Below are positions 26,262 to 35,113 of a stretch of DNA of 64,000 nt, one piece after another (position 1 is the stretch's first letter; every line of letters begins with the position of its first letter). A program made the position numbers and the translations under genes. Origin of the DNA: Phycisphaerales bacterium (GTDB lineage: Bacteria; Planctomycetota; Phycisphaerae; Phycisphaerales; UBA1924); NCBI GenBank assembly GCA_029260495.1, contig JAJDDD010000016.1, positions 1-64,000 of the forward strand, read 5' to 3'. Below the pieces are notes generated by a model. That model had not been told where the DNA came from. It saw nothing but the letters and a program-made list of their open reading frames with translations, and made no database searches.

Positions 26262-26295
26262 GGCGAGCGGCTACACAGTCGCTCGCCTTTTCATT
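26262..26295 (+). terminator. Rho-independent terminator of the EF-G gene
   Basis: Stem GGCGAGCG / CGCTCGCC (8 base pairs) with a ten-base loop, followed by TTTTCATTTT. Confidence 0.85.
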
Positions 26296-26335
26296 TTCTC
26301 CTAACAAACGAAGCGATCGAAAGACCGGAGGCGCC

Positions 26336-26923
26336 ATGGTCAAGCTCACCAAAATCTACACCAAGACCGGCGACGCAGGCCAGACCGGCCTCGGCGATGG
26401 CTCGCGCCGGCCGAAAGCCGATCTCCGCGTCGAAGCCTACGGCGAAGTCGATGAAGCAAACGCTGTCGTTGGTCTCGCAGCTGCGGCTTGCCAGGACACC
26501 GATATCGAATCGCGCATCGCTGCCATGCTCATCGCTGTCCAGCAAGACCTCTTCGATGTCGGCGCCGACCTCTGCACGCCGATCACCGCTGACGAAGAGC
26601 CCGGCGCCAAGCTCCGCATCACCCCAGCGCAAACCCAGCGCCTTGAGCACGAAATCGATCAGGCCAACGCGAACCTTGCGGCCCTCACATCCTTCGTCCT
26701 TCCCGGAGGGACAGAGCTCGCCGCCAGACTTCACATCGCGCGGACAGTCACCCGGCGGGCAGAACGACGAGTCGCGCAGCTCATCGCCGCCGAGCCCGAC
26801 GCGACAAACGCCCAGACAATGGTTTATCTGAATCGCCTGAGCGATCTTTTCTTCGTGTTGGCTCGGATCGCCAATGCTGGGGGCGCCGGCGATGTCCTCT
26901 GGAAGCCCGGCGCCAACCGCTGA
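26336..26923 (+). CDS. Cob(I)yrinic acid a,c-diamide adenosyltransferase, PduO/MMAB type
   Basis: A 195-residue five-helix enzyme that transfers adenosyl from ATP to cob(I)alamin, making adenosylcobalamin. Family motifs are in place: K-I-Y-T-K-T-G-D-A-G-Q-T-G-L-G-D-G-S-R at the ATP-binding start, R-V-E-A-Y-G-E-V-D-E-A-N-A, F-V-L-P-G-G, R-T-V-T-R-R-A-E-R-R and Y-L-N-R-L-S-D-L-F-F-V-L-A-R. GGAG lies a few bases before the ATG. It is the second B12-linked gene in the window, with the B12-MeaB fusion at 1810-3027, and implies that the organism runs an adenosylcobalamin-dependent mutase. Confidence 0.95.
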   Translation: MVKLTKIYTKTGDAGQTGLGDGSRRPKADLRVEAYGEVDEANAVVGLAAAACQDTDIESRIAAMLIAVQQDLFDVGADLCTPITADEEPGAKLRITPAQTQRLEHEIDQANANLAALTSFVLPGGTELAARLHIARTVTRRAERRVAQLIAAEPDATNAQTMVYLNRLSDLFFVLARIANAGGAGDVLWKPGANR

Positions 26924-26985
26924 GCCCAAACGTCCGCTTTTTTGCGCACAAACATGGTTCAGGCATCCTCGTCACACGGACGCGG

Positions 26986-26991
26986 TAGACT
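26986..26991 (+). promoter_or_regulatory. TANNNT -10-like element seven bases before the first PP2C gene
   Basis: TAGACT, seven bases, then a GTG start at 26999. No Shine-Dalgarno is present. Confidence 0.4.
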
Positions 26992-26998
26992 ATTGAAC

Positions 26999-28666
26999 GT
27001 GGCGCGCCCAACCAAAACAACCGCAACATTCACCGCAGAGTTCGGACACGAGTTCGAAGTCAAACGCTCGGATTGGCTCCGCCGGCGCCTGCTCTGGTTC
27101 ACCGGCATATTCAGTGCTATCAATATCGTTGGAATGCTGGGCACGATAGTTTTTCTTCTGTTCGCTCAATCCTTCTCAAGTCAGGTGGACGCCGCGAATG
27201 TCGGGCCTCTCGTATACCTGGCAGTTGTTTTACAGTTTCTTTCCGGCGTCCCGTACGTCGTCGCTTTCTGGATCGCCCTACGTAAGCATCTTTCGAGAGC
27301 AAGCCTCCTCGGCGTTGCCTTTTGGACCATCGTCGCCACCGGCGGCATAGCGCTGATCTCCGCGCCGATCGGCGCCGAGATCGGCGAGCAGATTGCCCGC
27401 CAAGCTGCGGCGCAGCAAGGTGAAGCTTCAGAGCCCTCCGCTGAGACATTGACAGATGACCATCAAGCCTCGGGCGATTCAACGCCTGAGGACACTGATC
27501 GAACAACCAGCGATCCCATCGCCGATCCGTCCGCCGACGAATCGTCCGGCCCGCGAATTTCCACCAGTTTCAACCCGTCGCAGGGCCCAGTCTCCGTCAA
27601 AGGCTCATCCTCGCAGAGCAAAGCCGCTGGTGTCGCGGTCCAGATTCTCGCCATCCACTTTGTCGCATGCCTCTTTCTGCCCTGGACCGTGCGCGAGTGC
27701 TACCGACCCATTTGGCCGCTTGTCATTCTCAACGCCCTGATCCTCCTCATCTACATTCAGGGTGAGTTCGTCATCACCGCGCTCTTCATCGCCCTCTCCC
27801 CGCTTATGGGAGCGCCTGGCGCGCTCGTCTGTTGGCTAAAGCAACACCGCTTTCGCAAGAAGTTTCACTACGGTGCGCTGCGCCGCCGTCACTCAGCGAT
27901 GCACCAGGAACTCTCCGAAGCCCAGCGCCTCCATGAAGCGCTCCTCCCGCCCAAAATCACCAATGGCCCCGTCCGCTTTGATTACGCATACGAGCCCATG
28001 CGCCAAATCGGCGGCGACTTCCTCTTCTGTCACCGCTTCCCAGGCGTCACCGACGGGGAAGCCGACGCCGAGCCTCTTTCCATCGTCATCATTGATGTCA
28101 CCGGCCACGGCATCCCCGCAGCACTCACCGTCAACCGTTTGCACGGCGAACTCGGACGCCTCTTCGCCGAGGAGCCCGACATCGGGCCCGGCGATGTGCT
28201 TACCGCGCTCAACCACTACGTTCACATCACACTCGCCCTTCACAGCGTCTATGCGACCGTGCTCTGCCTGCGCGTCGATCCATCTGCCAACGTGCTGCGC
28301 TGGGCCAGCGGCGGACATCCACCCGCATTTGTTCGCATGGCTGACGGCCGGCTCGATCGGCTTGACTCCACCGCATTCGTTCTCGGAGCCTGCGCCGGCG
28401 ATGACTTCGATGCAAGCGAACAACACACACCCCTCATGCCAGGGGACAAAATCATCGCCTACACCGATGGCGCCACCGAAGCCCGTGACAATCTCGGCAG
28501 AATGCTCCGCGTTGAAGGTCTGCAAGGGCTGGTGCTTGCTTCCGTCAATGAACAAGCCGGTGACACAAGCCTCGTGTGGCGCATTATGGAGCGTCTGCAG
28601 GCTCAGCGGTTTGGACCCGCCGCCGACGATACGCTCATCGTCGAGGTCTCCCGCCCGACTTTGTGA
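26999..28666 (+). CDS. Membrane-anchored PP2C-type (SpoIIE/RsbU) phosphatase, copy 1
   Basis: About 555 residues from a GTG start, chosen by alignment to the paralogue that follows (both begin T-A-x-x-T-x-x-F-x-H-E-F). Membrane helices lie at about 32-55, 70-90 and 96-122; then a Ser/Thr/Asp-rich linker (about 140-200) and three more helices. The phosphatase domain fills the last 240 residues, with P-M-R-Q-I-G-G-D-F-L-F, I-D-V-T-G-H-G-I-P-A-A-L, A-S-G-G-H-P-P-A-F, Y-T-D-G-A-T-E-A-R-D and A-D-D-T-L-I-V-E, which hold the Asp residues that bind two metal ions. Such enzymes dephosphorylate serine in anti-anti-sigma factors, but no STAS or anti-sigma gene is nearby. No sensor domain other than the helices is seen. 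Confidence 0.88.
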   Translation: MARPTKTTATFTAEFGHEFEVKRSDWLRRRLLWFTGIFSAINIVGMLGTIVFLLFAQSFSSQVDAANVGPLVYLAVVLQFLSGVPYVVAFWIALRKHLSRASLLGVAFWTIVATGGIALISAPIGAEIGEQIARQAAAQQGEASEPSAETLTDDHQASGDSTPEDTDRTTSDPIADPSADESSGPRISTSFNPSQGPVSVKGSSSQSKAAGVAVQILAIHFVACLFLPWTVRECYRPIWPLVILNALILLIYIQGEFVITALFIALSPLMGAPGALVCWLKQHRFRKKFHYGALRRRHSAMHQELSEAQRLHEALLPPKITNGPVRFDYAYEPMRQIGGDFLFCHRFPGVTDGEADAEPLSIVIIDVTGHGIPAALTVNRLHGELGRLFAEEPDIGPGDVLTALNHYVHITLALHSVYATVLCLRVDPSANVLRWASGGHPPAFVRMADGRLDRLDSTAFVLGACAGDDFDASEQHTPLMPGDKIIAYTDGATEARDNLGRMLRVEGLQGLVLASVNEQAGDTSLVWRIMERLQAQRFGPAADDTLIVEVSRPTL

Positions 28667-28764
28667 TCCCCGATGCTCCCTTGTTGCGATTGATCGGGCG
28701 TTGCGCGCCTCACCCCCCGTCTTTACCCCACAATCGTGTAGATTGTGCAGCTGGGAGGCGTCAT

Positions 28765-30210
28765 GTGACCGCGACCGTGACTTCAGACTTTAGGCATGAG
28801 TTCCAGACAGAGCGCAGGCGATTGCTGCGCTCCCGCTTTATTTGGTTCTGCTCTCTGCTCGCAGCCGTCGCGGCCATCCACTTGCTCGTTCTCCTCGTCG
28901 ATGCAGACTGGTCCGAGCCCGGAGCCGGCGCTACGGCTTTTTCTCCACTGTTGCGACTGCTCATGTTCGCATCCGCTCTCGCTTTTGTGCTTCCGCGCCA
29001 AACACTCAGCCGCGAGCGCATGATTCGCCTCGTCTTCTGGCTCGTAATGGCCTCCGGCGCCGTCATTGTCATCGTCAACCCGCTGCTCCATCGGATTCCC
29101 GTGATCGGCGACACGGAACTTGCCGGCCAGCGCCTTGAAAATGCGGTCGGGCCTGCTGCCCTCTTCTTCGTTTTTGTCATCCACTTCACCGCTGCCCTCT
29201 TCATCCCGTGGTCCCCCGAAGAAGCCATCAAGCCCCTTGTCCCTTTGCTTTTCGTTTTCACAATCATGGCGATTGTCTTTGGCAGTTCCGAGTACGGCTG
29301 GTCCATGACCGTCATCCTCGTCGCCATCTCTCCCATTGTCGGCGTCCCCGGAATGCTCATCGCTTGGTGGCGCACCAGTCGCTTTCACAACCGCTTCCAT
29401 TATCACAAACTGCGCGCCACGCACACCGTCATGAAGAAGGAGCTCACCGACGCCCGCCGCATTCACGAAGCACTCTTCCCCGCTCCAATCCTCACGGGCC
29501 CCGTCCGTTTCGATTTTCGCTACCAGCCCATGCGCCAGATCGGCGGAGACTTTCTCTTCGTCCACCATCTCAATCGTCGCCCCGGCGCCGCCTTCAACGA
29601 CGAACCCGGTCCCATCAGCGTCGTCATGCTCGATGTCACCGGCCACGGCATCGCCGCCGCCCTTACCGTCAACCGCCTCTACGGCGAACTCGAACGCCTC
29701 TTCGCAGAACAGCCCGACCTCTCGCCAGGCCAGGCACTCGTCGCGCTCAACAGATACGTCCACCTCACCATGGCCACCCACGGCGTCTACGCCACCGCAA
29801 TCTGCCTCCGCGCTGATCCCCACCTCGATACACTCGAATGGGCCAGCGGCGGTCATCCCCCAGCATTTCTCCGCACGGTCGATGGCCGCTTCGATCGCCT
29901 CGATTCCACCGCCATCATGCTCGGCGCCGTCGAAACCGAAGCATTCACACCCAGCCAGCAGGTTATTCGCTTTGCACGCGGCGATATGGTCCTCGCCTAC
30001 ACCGACGGCGCCACCGAGGCGACCGACCACGCCGGACACATGCTCCGCGTCGATGGTCTGCAGCGCGCCATCGCCTCCGTCGAGCCGCGCATCGTCGCCG
30101 AAAGCGGTTGGGCCACCGCAACCCTCGGCGCTGTCGACGCCCATCGGGACGGCCCCCCCGATGATGACACACTTATCATCGAACTCTACCGTCCCTTGGA
30201 GCGCCCATAG
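28765..30210 (+). CDS. Membrane-anchored PP2C-type (SpoIIE/RsbU) phosphatase, copy 2
   Basis: A 481-residue paralogue of the preceding gene, with the same order: short cytoplasmic start, six membrane helices, and a C-terminal PP2C domain (P-M-R-Q-I-G-G-D-F-L-F-V, L-D-V-T-G-H-G-I-A-A-A-L, A-S-G-G-H-P-P-A-F, Y-T-D-G-A-T-E-A-T-D, P-D-D-D-T-L-I-I-E). The polar linker of copy 1 is missing, which accounts for the difference in length. A GTG start at 28765 with GGGAGG six bases before it is preferred; an overlapping ATG at 28763 runs into a stop at once. The catalytic regions are very similar, indicating a tandem duplication. Copy 2 has its own ribosome site and a TAGATT upstream at 28738-28743. Confidence 0.88.
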   Translation: MTATVTSDFRHEFQTERRRLLRSRFIWFCSLLAAVAAIHLLVLLVDADWSEPGAGATAFSPLLRLLMFASALAFVLPRQTLSRERMIRLVFWLVMASGAVIVIVNPLLHRIPVIGDTELAGQRLENAVGPAALFFVFVIHFTAALFIPWSPEEAIKPLVPLLFVFTIMAIVFGSSEYGWSMTVILVAISPIVGVPGMLIAWWRTSRFHNRFHYHKLRATHTVMKKELTDARRIHEALFPAPILTGPVRFDFRYQPMRQIGGDFLFVHHLNRRPGAAFNDEPGPISVVMLDVTGHGIAAALTVNRLYGELERLFAEQPDLSPGQALVALNRYVHLTMATHGVYATAICLRADPHLDTLEWASGGHPPAFLRTVDGRFDRLDSTAIMLGAVETEAFTPSQQVIRFARGDMVLAYTDGATEATDHAGHMLRVDGLQRAIASVEPRIVAESGWATATLGAVDAHRDGPPDDDTLIIELYRPLERP

Positions 30211-30271
30211 CTCTCCCAGAATCATCAGCCACTTCATATTTCCATCTGATCATCAATCGGAGAGTGTCACC

Positions 30272-31228
30272 ATGCATCCGTTCATCCTGACAACGTGGTC
30301 CTTCGGTCCCGTCGGCAATGACGCCGCCGCGCCGGGCCTCTTCGCCGGTGGCTCCGCTCTTGACGCTGTCACCAACGCTGCGACCGTCATCGAAGACGAT
30401 CCTGCCATTGATTCCGTCGGTGTTGGCGGCCTACCCGATGCTGACGGCGAAGTCACACTCGATGGCGCCGTCATGACTAACCCCAGCGCGTGCGGCGCCG
30501 TCGCATTCATCAAGCACTATCCCAACCCCGTACAAATCGCACGCCGCATCATGGAAAAGACAATCCACATCACACTCGCCGGCGAAGGCGCCGAACGATT
30601 CGCCGCCCGCGAAGGTTTCGAGTGTCGCCAGCTTCTCAGCGAATCCTCCAAGGACGTCTGGGAAAAATGGCGCAAGGACCCCCGCACCATCGACCGCGAC
30701 AAATACAAGGGCTGGCTCCCGCCGATCAATGTCGAAGAGCTCGAAGGTGTCGACGTACAGCAACGCCGATTAGAAGCCCGCGAAATGCGCACCCACGACA
30801 CCGTCAGCATCCTTGCGCGCGACCGCGCCGGCGCCATCGCTGGAGCCTGCTCCACCAGCGGCATGGCTTTCAAAGTCCCCGGCCGCGTCGGCGATTCCCC
30901 CATCATCGGCCAGGGGCTCTACGTCGATCAGCAAGCCGGCGCCGCCGCCGCAACCGGAACTGGCGAACTCATCACTGGAGTCTGCGGCTCATTCCTCGTC
31001 GTCGAACTTATGCGCCGCGGCGCAACACCCGCCGACGCCATCACAGAGACGCTCAAGCGCCTCCAGCAGCGCTACGACCTCGTCGAGGAACACCAGGTCG
31101 CTTTCATCGCGATCAGCGCCGACGGCGACTGGGCCACCGGCGCTCTGCGCCCCGGCTTCCGCCACACCATCACCGATGAAGCAGGAACCCGCGTCGAAGA
31201 CCCAAAGTTTGTTTTGCTCAAAAGCTGA
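30272..31228 (+). CDS. Glycosylasparaginase-like Ntn hydrolase (asparaginase_2 family)
   Basis: A 318-residue protein. The family is made as a precursor that cuts itself before a catalytic Thr; here the candidate site is in M-R-T-H-D-T-V-S-I-L-A-R-D, the Thr of H-D-T-V matching the usual H-D-T-I/G. Substrate-binding blocks G-M-A-F-K-V-P-G-R-V-G-D-S-P-I-I-G-Q-G-L-Y-V-D and A-A-A-A-T-G-T-G-E follow. The N-terminal part has A-L-D-A-V and D-S-V-G-V-G-G-L-P. It lacks a signal peptide, so it is cytoplasmic. It would hydrolyse GlcNAc-Asn or beta-aspartyl bonds. GGAGAG lies seven bases before the ATG. It converges with map, 12 bases apart. Confidence 0.9.
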   Translation: MHPFILTTWSFGPVGNDAAAPGLFAGGSALDAVTNAATVIEDDPAIDSVGVGGLPDADGEVTLDGAVMTNPSACGAVAFIKHYPNPVQIARRIMEKTIHITLAGEGAERFAAREGFECRQLLSESSKDVWEKWRKDPRTIDRDKYKGWLPPINVEELEGVDVQQRRLEAREMRTHDTVSILARDRAGAIAGACSTSGMAFKVPGRVGDSPIIGQGLYVDQQAGAAAATGTGELITGVCGSFLVVELMRRGATPADAITETLKRLQQRYDLVEEHQVAFIAISADGDWATGALRPGFRHTITDEAGTRVEDPKFVLLKS

Positions 31229-31240
31229 CCGCGCCGCGAC

Positions 31241-32056
31241 TCACCCAATAACATTCGGCAAATCATCCAGACCCTCCGTCAATACGCGCGGCCCATCCTC
31301 GCTGATGTACACATCATGCTCGTAATGCACCGAGAGTGAGCCGTCAGCTGTGAAAATCGGCCACTCACCGCGCCGATGCGCGATCTGCGCCGTTCCCACC
31401 GCGATCATCGGCTCAACCGCCACCAGCGTCCCCGGCTCGATCAGTGTCTTCGAATCCGGACACTCCCCCGGATATGCCGGCGCATGATTCGCAACATAAG
31501 GCGGCGCGTGCAGCTTCCGCCCGTACCCATGGCCAACCAACCCGCGCACACAATAAAACCCGCATTCGCTTTCAACGTGCTCCTGCACCGCCTGTCCAAA
31601 ATCCAGATACACGCCGCCAGGTTGCAACTTCTCAATGCCGCGACGCAGCGATTCCTTCCCGCATTCCATCAGTCGAATTGCCTCATCGCTCCCCTGCTCA
31701 AAGACATACGTCCACGCCGCGTCGCCAATCCATCCCCGATGCGTCACCCCGATATCAATCGAAAGCAAGTCACCCGCCTCCATCGGCTTGGTCAAATACC
31801 CCGCCGTCCCATGAACAATGCACTCATTCACCGACAAGCACGCAAAGCTCGGAAAAGGCGGCGTGTGCGCAACCTTGTACCCCTTGAAACACGACTTGCA
31901 CCCAAACTCATCAAACGTATTCGCCACGAAGGCGTCAATCTGCCCAAGCGTCTGCCCCACGCGCAAAAAATCCACCAAACGCCGATGCGTCTCCACAACT
32001 TTCTGCGCCGATGCGTGCGCATGATCAATATCCGCTGGGCTCGGTCGTCGTGCCAT
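31241..32056 (-). CDS. map: Type I methionine aminopeptidase
   Basis: A 271-residue enzyme that removes the initiator Met from new proteins. The five metal ligands are visible: Asp in S-I-D-I-G-V, Asp in W-I-G-D-A-A-W-T, His in G-H-G-Y-G-R-K-L-H, Glu in V-A-V-E-P-M-I and Glu in H-Y-E-H-D-V-Y-I. The start at 32056 (MARRPSPADID) is chosen because TATCTT stands exactly six bases upstream with no Shine-Dalgarno; an in-frame ATG two codons earlier also exists. The extra 25 residues before the usual MetAP start include an H-A-H-A-S-A-Q-K-V helix. The 44-base gap to hutI suggests independent expression. Confidence 0.95.
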   Translation of the reverse strand: MARRPSPADIDHAHASAQKVVETHRRLVDFLRVGQTLGQIDAFVANTFDEFGCKSCFKGYKVAHTPPFPSFACLSVNECIVHGTAGYLTKPMEAGDLLSIDIGVTHRGWIGDAAWTYVFEQGSDEAIRLMECGKESLRRGIEKLQPGGVYLDFGQAVQEHVESECGFYCVRGLVGHGYGRKLHAPPYVANHAPAYPGECPDSKTLIEPGTLVAVEPMIAVGTAQIAHRRGEWPIFTADGSLSVHYEHDVYISEDGPRVLTEGLDDLPNVIG

Positions 32057-32062
32057 GTCCAT

Positions 32063-32068
32063 AAGATA
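32063..32068 (-). promoter_or_regulatory. TANNNT -10-like element six bases before map
   Basis: Minus-strand TATCTT, six bases, then the ATG at 32056. It lies in the 44-base gap downstream of hutI, so map can have its own promoter. Confidence 0.45.
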
Positions 32069-32100
32069 ACAGGGTCGCGCGTTCCCGTTTTGAAAGGCGC

Positions 32101-33357
32101 TCACAGTGTCCGCTTGACGACTGCACCCCCGCAGACAACTACATCCACCGGATCGCCGCCAAACTCATACCCCAATAGCCGTTCGTCAGCGTGCCGCAGC
32201 ACTATTAAGTCCGCCCGCGCTCCCGCTGCGATCACACCCCGATCTTCAAACCCCAAAAGCGCCGCCGCATTCACTGTGCACGCTGAGATGGCCTCAGATG
32301 CCGTTAATCCAAGCTTGCGCACAGCCAGCGCAATCGCAAACGGCATCGAACTCGTCGGCGCCGACCCCGGATTACAGTTCGTCGCTACGACCAACACTCC
32401 GCCTGCATCAACAAATCCGCGACCGTTCGCATACCGGTTATCAACCTGAAAACCCGAGCAAGGCAGCATCACGCCAAACGTCTCGGATTCCGCCAGCCTG
32501 CTCAGTTCCTCCTCGCCCGTTGCTTCAAGGTGGTCAACGCTCCTCGCCCCCATCTCAATCGCCTGCTCTGTCATCCCCAGCCCGTTGAACTGATCCGCAT
32601 GCACGCGAATCGAATGCCCCAGCTCCTGCGCTCTCTCAAACAGCCGAACACAATCATTAACCGACCACGCCCCCTCTTCGCAATATGCATCAATCGCGAC
32701 CTCGGGAAACTCATCATGCACCGCAGGCAGCGTCTCATTGATTGTTTTCTCGACAAAATCAGGCCGCTCCGGATCAATCGCATGCCCCAGGAGCGCCGTC
32801 GCCACCAATGTCCCCGGAAAACGCTTCGCCGCCCGCCGAATCGCGCGCAGCATCTTGATTTCATCCTCTGTCGTCAGCCCATACCCCGACTTCACCTCAA
32901 CCGTCGTCGTCCCCTCACTCAGCATCACCTCAAGTCGCGCTGAGAGATTCGCCGCCAGTTCCTTTTCCGAAGCAGCCCGCACCGCCCGGACCGTCGCCAT
33001 GATCCCGCCCCCACCCTTCAGAATCTCCAGATACCCCGCGCCCTGCTGTTTTAGATCAAACTCATCCAGCCGGTCCCCCGCCCACATCGCGTGCGTATGC
33101 GCATCAATGAATCCCGGCATGACAACCCGCCCCCCCGCGTCAATCACGTCAAGCTCCGGATCCCCTCCCGGCGGAAGAAAGGTCGGCGACCGTGGATCAG
33201 CACGCAAAAGACTCGGCACCACCGCAACAATCATCTCGCCGTCAATCAAAATGTCCGTATGGTCCGCCGCCGAAAGCAATCCGAGGTGAAGTCCCCGCCG
33301 TGGCCGATCGCCAGCTTCCAGTGTCAGCGCCCGCGCATTGGTAATCAGTGTCGCCAT
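32101..33357 (-). CDS. hutI: Imidazolonepropionase
   Basis: A 418-residue amidohydrolase, third enzyme of histidine breakdown, which opens the imidazolone ring to give N-formimino-L-glutamate. Motifs: P-G-F-I-D-A-H-T-H-A-M-W-A-G-D-R (HxH metal site), G-G-G-G-I-M-A-T-V-R-A-V-R, K-S-G-Y-G-L, I-R-V-H-A-D-Q-F and A-T-N-C-N-P-G-S. The start at 33357 (MATLITNARAL) matches the family's usual N-terminus; TATGCT lies seven bases upstream. It is last of three hut genes in the order hutH, hutU, hutI on the minus strand, 46 bases after hutU. Confidence 0.95.
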   Translation of the reverse strand: MATLITNARALTLEAGDRPRRGLHLGLLSAADHTDILIDGEMIVAVVPSLLRADPRSPTFLPPGGDPELDVIDAGGRVVMPGFIDAHTHAMWAGDRLDEFDLKQQGAGYLEILKGGGGIMATVRAVRAASEKELAANLSARLEVMLSEGTTTVEVKSGYGLTTEDEIKMLRAIRRAAKRFPGTLVATALLGHAIDPERPDFVEKTINETLPAVHDEFPEVAIDAYCEEGAWSVNDCVRLFERAQELGHSIRVHADQFNGLGMTEQAIEMGARSVDHLEATGEEELSRLAESETFGVMLPCSGFQVDNRYANGRGFVDAGGVLVVATNCNPGSAPTSSMPFAIALAVRKLGLTASEAISACTVNAAALLGFEDRGVIAAGARADLIVLRHADERLLGYEFGGDPVDVVVCGGAVVKRTL

Positions 33358-33364
33358 GCGCGGC

Positions 33365-33370
33365 AGCATA
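33365..33370 (-). promoter_or_regulatory. TANNNT -10-like element seven bases before hutI
   Basis: Minus-strand TATGCT, seven bases, then the ATG at 33357, inside the 46-base gap between hutU and hutI. It could be an internal promoter of the hut cluster. Confidence 0.4.
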
Positions 33371-33403
33371 ACGGCTTCTCCGCGCGACTCACCGCATCGC
33401 CAT

Positions 33404-35077
33404 TCATGTGTCCCGCATCGGAATATCCACCTCATGCTCATCAGCACAGGTGCAGGCGATGTCATATCCCGCGTCCACGTGTCGGATCACACCCATCGCA
33501 GGATCGTTCGTCAGCACCCGCGCCAGGCGCTCAGCCGCTCCGGGCGTGCCGTCCGCGACGATCACCTGCCCCGCGTGCTGCGAGTACCCGATGCCGACAC
33601 CTCCGCCGTGATGGAAGCTCACCCACGAGGCGCCGCTCGCGACATTGACCATCGCATTCAGAATCGCCCAGTCGCTGATCGCGTCGGACCCATCCTTCAT
33701 GCCTTCCGTTTCGCGGTTGGGCGACGCGACGGACCCGCAATCCAAGTGATCGCGCCCGATGACGATGGGCGCCGAGACATCTCCCCGCGCCACCATGTCA
33801 TTAAAGAGCAGCCCGGCTTTCTCGCGCTCCCCCAGGCCGAACCAGCAAATCCGCGCCGGGAGCCCCTGAAACTGCACCCGCTCCTGCGCGAGTTTCAACC
33901 ACCGATGCAATGCTTCATCCTTGGGGAAGAGCTCCATGAGCGCGCGATCTGTCGCGAAAATATCCTCAGGATCACCCGAAAGAGCTACCCATCGGAAAGG
34001 TCCACGGCCGCTACAAAACTGCGGGCGGATGTAGGCGGGGACAAAACCCGGAAAATCAAATGCATTCTTGAAGCCACGCTCGAGCGCGCGCTGGCGGATG
34101 TTGTTTCCATAGTCAAACGTAATCGCCCCGCTCTTTTGCAGTTCCACCATCAACTCAACATGCTGCTTCATCGTGTCAAGGCTGCGATTTTCATAGTCCT
34201 CCGGCGCCATGGAGCGGAGTGTGTCCGCCTCCTCGACGTTGAGCCCCGCGGGAACGTAGGACATCGCATCGTGGGCGGAAGTCTGGTCGGTCAGAATGTC
34301 AGGCGTGAGCTGGCGCTCGACGAGCCGATCGAGGAGCTCGACCGCGTTGACGGGGACGCCGACGGAAACTGCCTGTCGTTTTTCCGCGTAGTCAAGGGCA
34401 GCGTCGATGGCTTTGTCCACATCCTCGATGACCTCATCGAGATACCCTTCATGGCAGCGTCGATCGAGTTTGGCGCGATCGATGTCGGCGATCAGGCAGG
34501 TTCCGCTGTTCATCGTCATCGCGAGCGGCTGGGCCCCGCCCATTCCGCCGCACCCTGCTGTCACGCAGATTCGTCCAGCGAGCGAACCATCGAAATGCTG
34601 CCGGGCGCATTCAGCGAATGTTTCGTAGGTGCCCTGCAAGATGCCCTGTGTGCCGATATAGATCCATGAGCCGGCGGTCATCTGCCCGTACATGATGAGG
34701 CCCTTCCGCGCCAGATCATCGAAAACTTCCTGCGTCGCCCAGTGAGGGACGAGGTTGCTGTTGGCAATTAGGACGCGCGGCGCGTCTTCGTGCGTGCGCA
34801 TCACGCCAACGGGTTTGCCCGATTGCACCAGCAGCGTTTCATCAGGCTCAAGGCGCTGGAGCGTCTGGATGATCACGTCGTAGGCAGCCCAGGAGCGCGC
34901 CGCCTGCCCGCGGCCGCCGTAGACGACGAGTCGGGCGGGGTCTTCAGCGACTTCGGCGTCGAGGTTATTCATGAGCATGCGCATGGCGGCTTCAGCCTGC
35001 CAGGTCTTGCAGGTCCGCAGGGCGCCGCGCGGGGCGCGGATGGTTCTGCCGATTGCTGGTGCATCAAGTGCGCTCAT
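33404..35077 (-). CDS. hutU: Urocanate hydratase
   Basis: A 557-residue NAD-dependent enzyme that adds water to urocanate, giving imidazolonepropionate. It has the family length and diagnostic segments: R-A-P-R-G[22 protein letters not shown] near the start, [34 protein letters not shown] for NAD, and [19 protein letters not shown]. The ATG at 35077 follows GGAGAG with seven bases between. It lies 36 bases after hutH, so the two are likely one transcript. Confidence 0.97.
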   Translation of the reverse strand: MSALDAPAIGRTIRAPRGALRTCKTWQAEAAMRMLMNNLDAEVAEDPARLVVYGGRGQAARSWAAYDVIIQTLQRLEPDETLLVQSGKPVGVMRTHEDAPRVLIANSNLVPHWATQEVFDDLARKGLIMYGQMTAGSWIYIGTQGILQGTYETFAECARQHFDGSLAGRICVTAGCGGMGGAQPLAMTMNSGTCLIADIDRAKLDRRCHEGYLDEVIEDVDKAIDAALDYAEKRQAVSVGVPVNAVELLDRLVERQLTPDILTDQTSAHDAMSYVPAGLNVEEADTLRSMAPEDYENRSLDTMKQHVELMVELQKSGAITFDYGNNIRQRALERGFKNAFDFPGFVPAYIRPQFCSGRGPFRWVALSGDPEDIFATDRALMELFPKDEALHRWLKLAQERVQFQGLPARICWFGLGEREKAGLLFNDMVARGDVSAPIVIGRDHLDCGSVASPNRETEGMKDGSDAISDWAILNAMVNVASGASWVSFHHGGGVGIGYSQHAGQVIVADGTPGAAERLARVLTNDPAMGVIRHVDAGYDIACTCADEHEVDIPMRDT

Positions 35078-35113
35078 GACAAAGCTCTCCAGATGGCGTC
35101 TTTCCACTCACTC

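Noticed and set aside
29200-31400. Long plus-strand frames in the second and third frames across the PP2C and asparaginase genes
   Set aside because: They are Pro/Ser/Arg-rich shadow frames produced by high GC; the in-frame proteins there have clear catalytic motifs.
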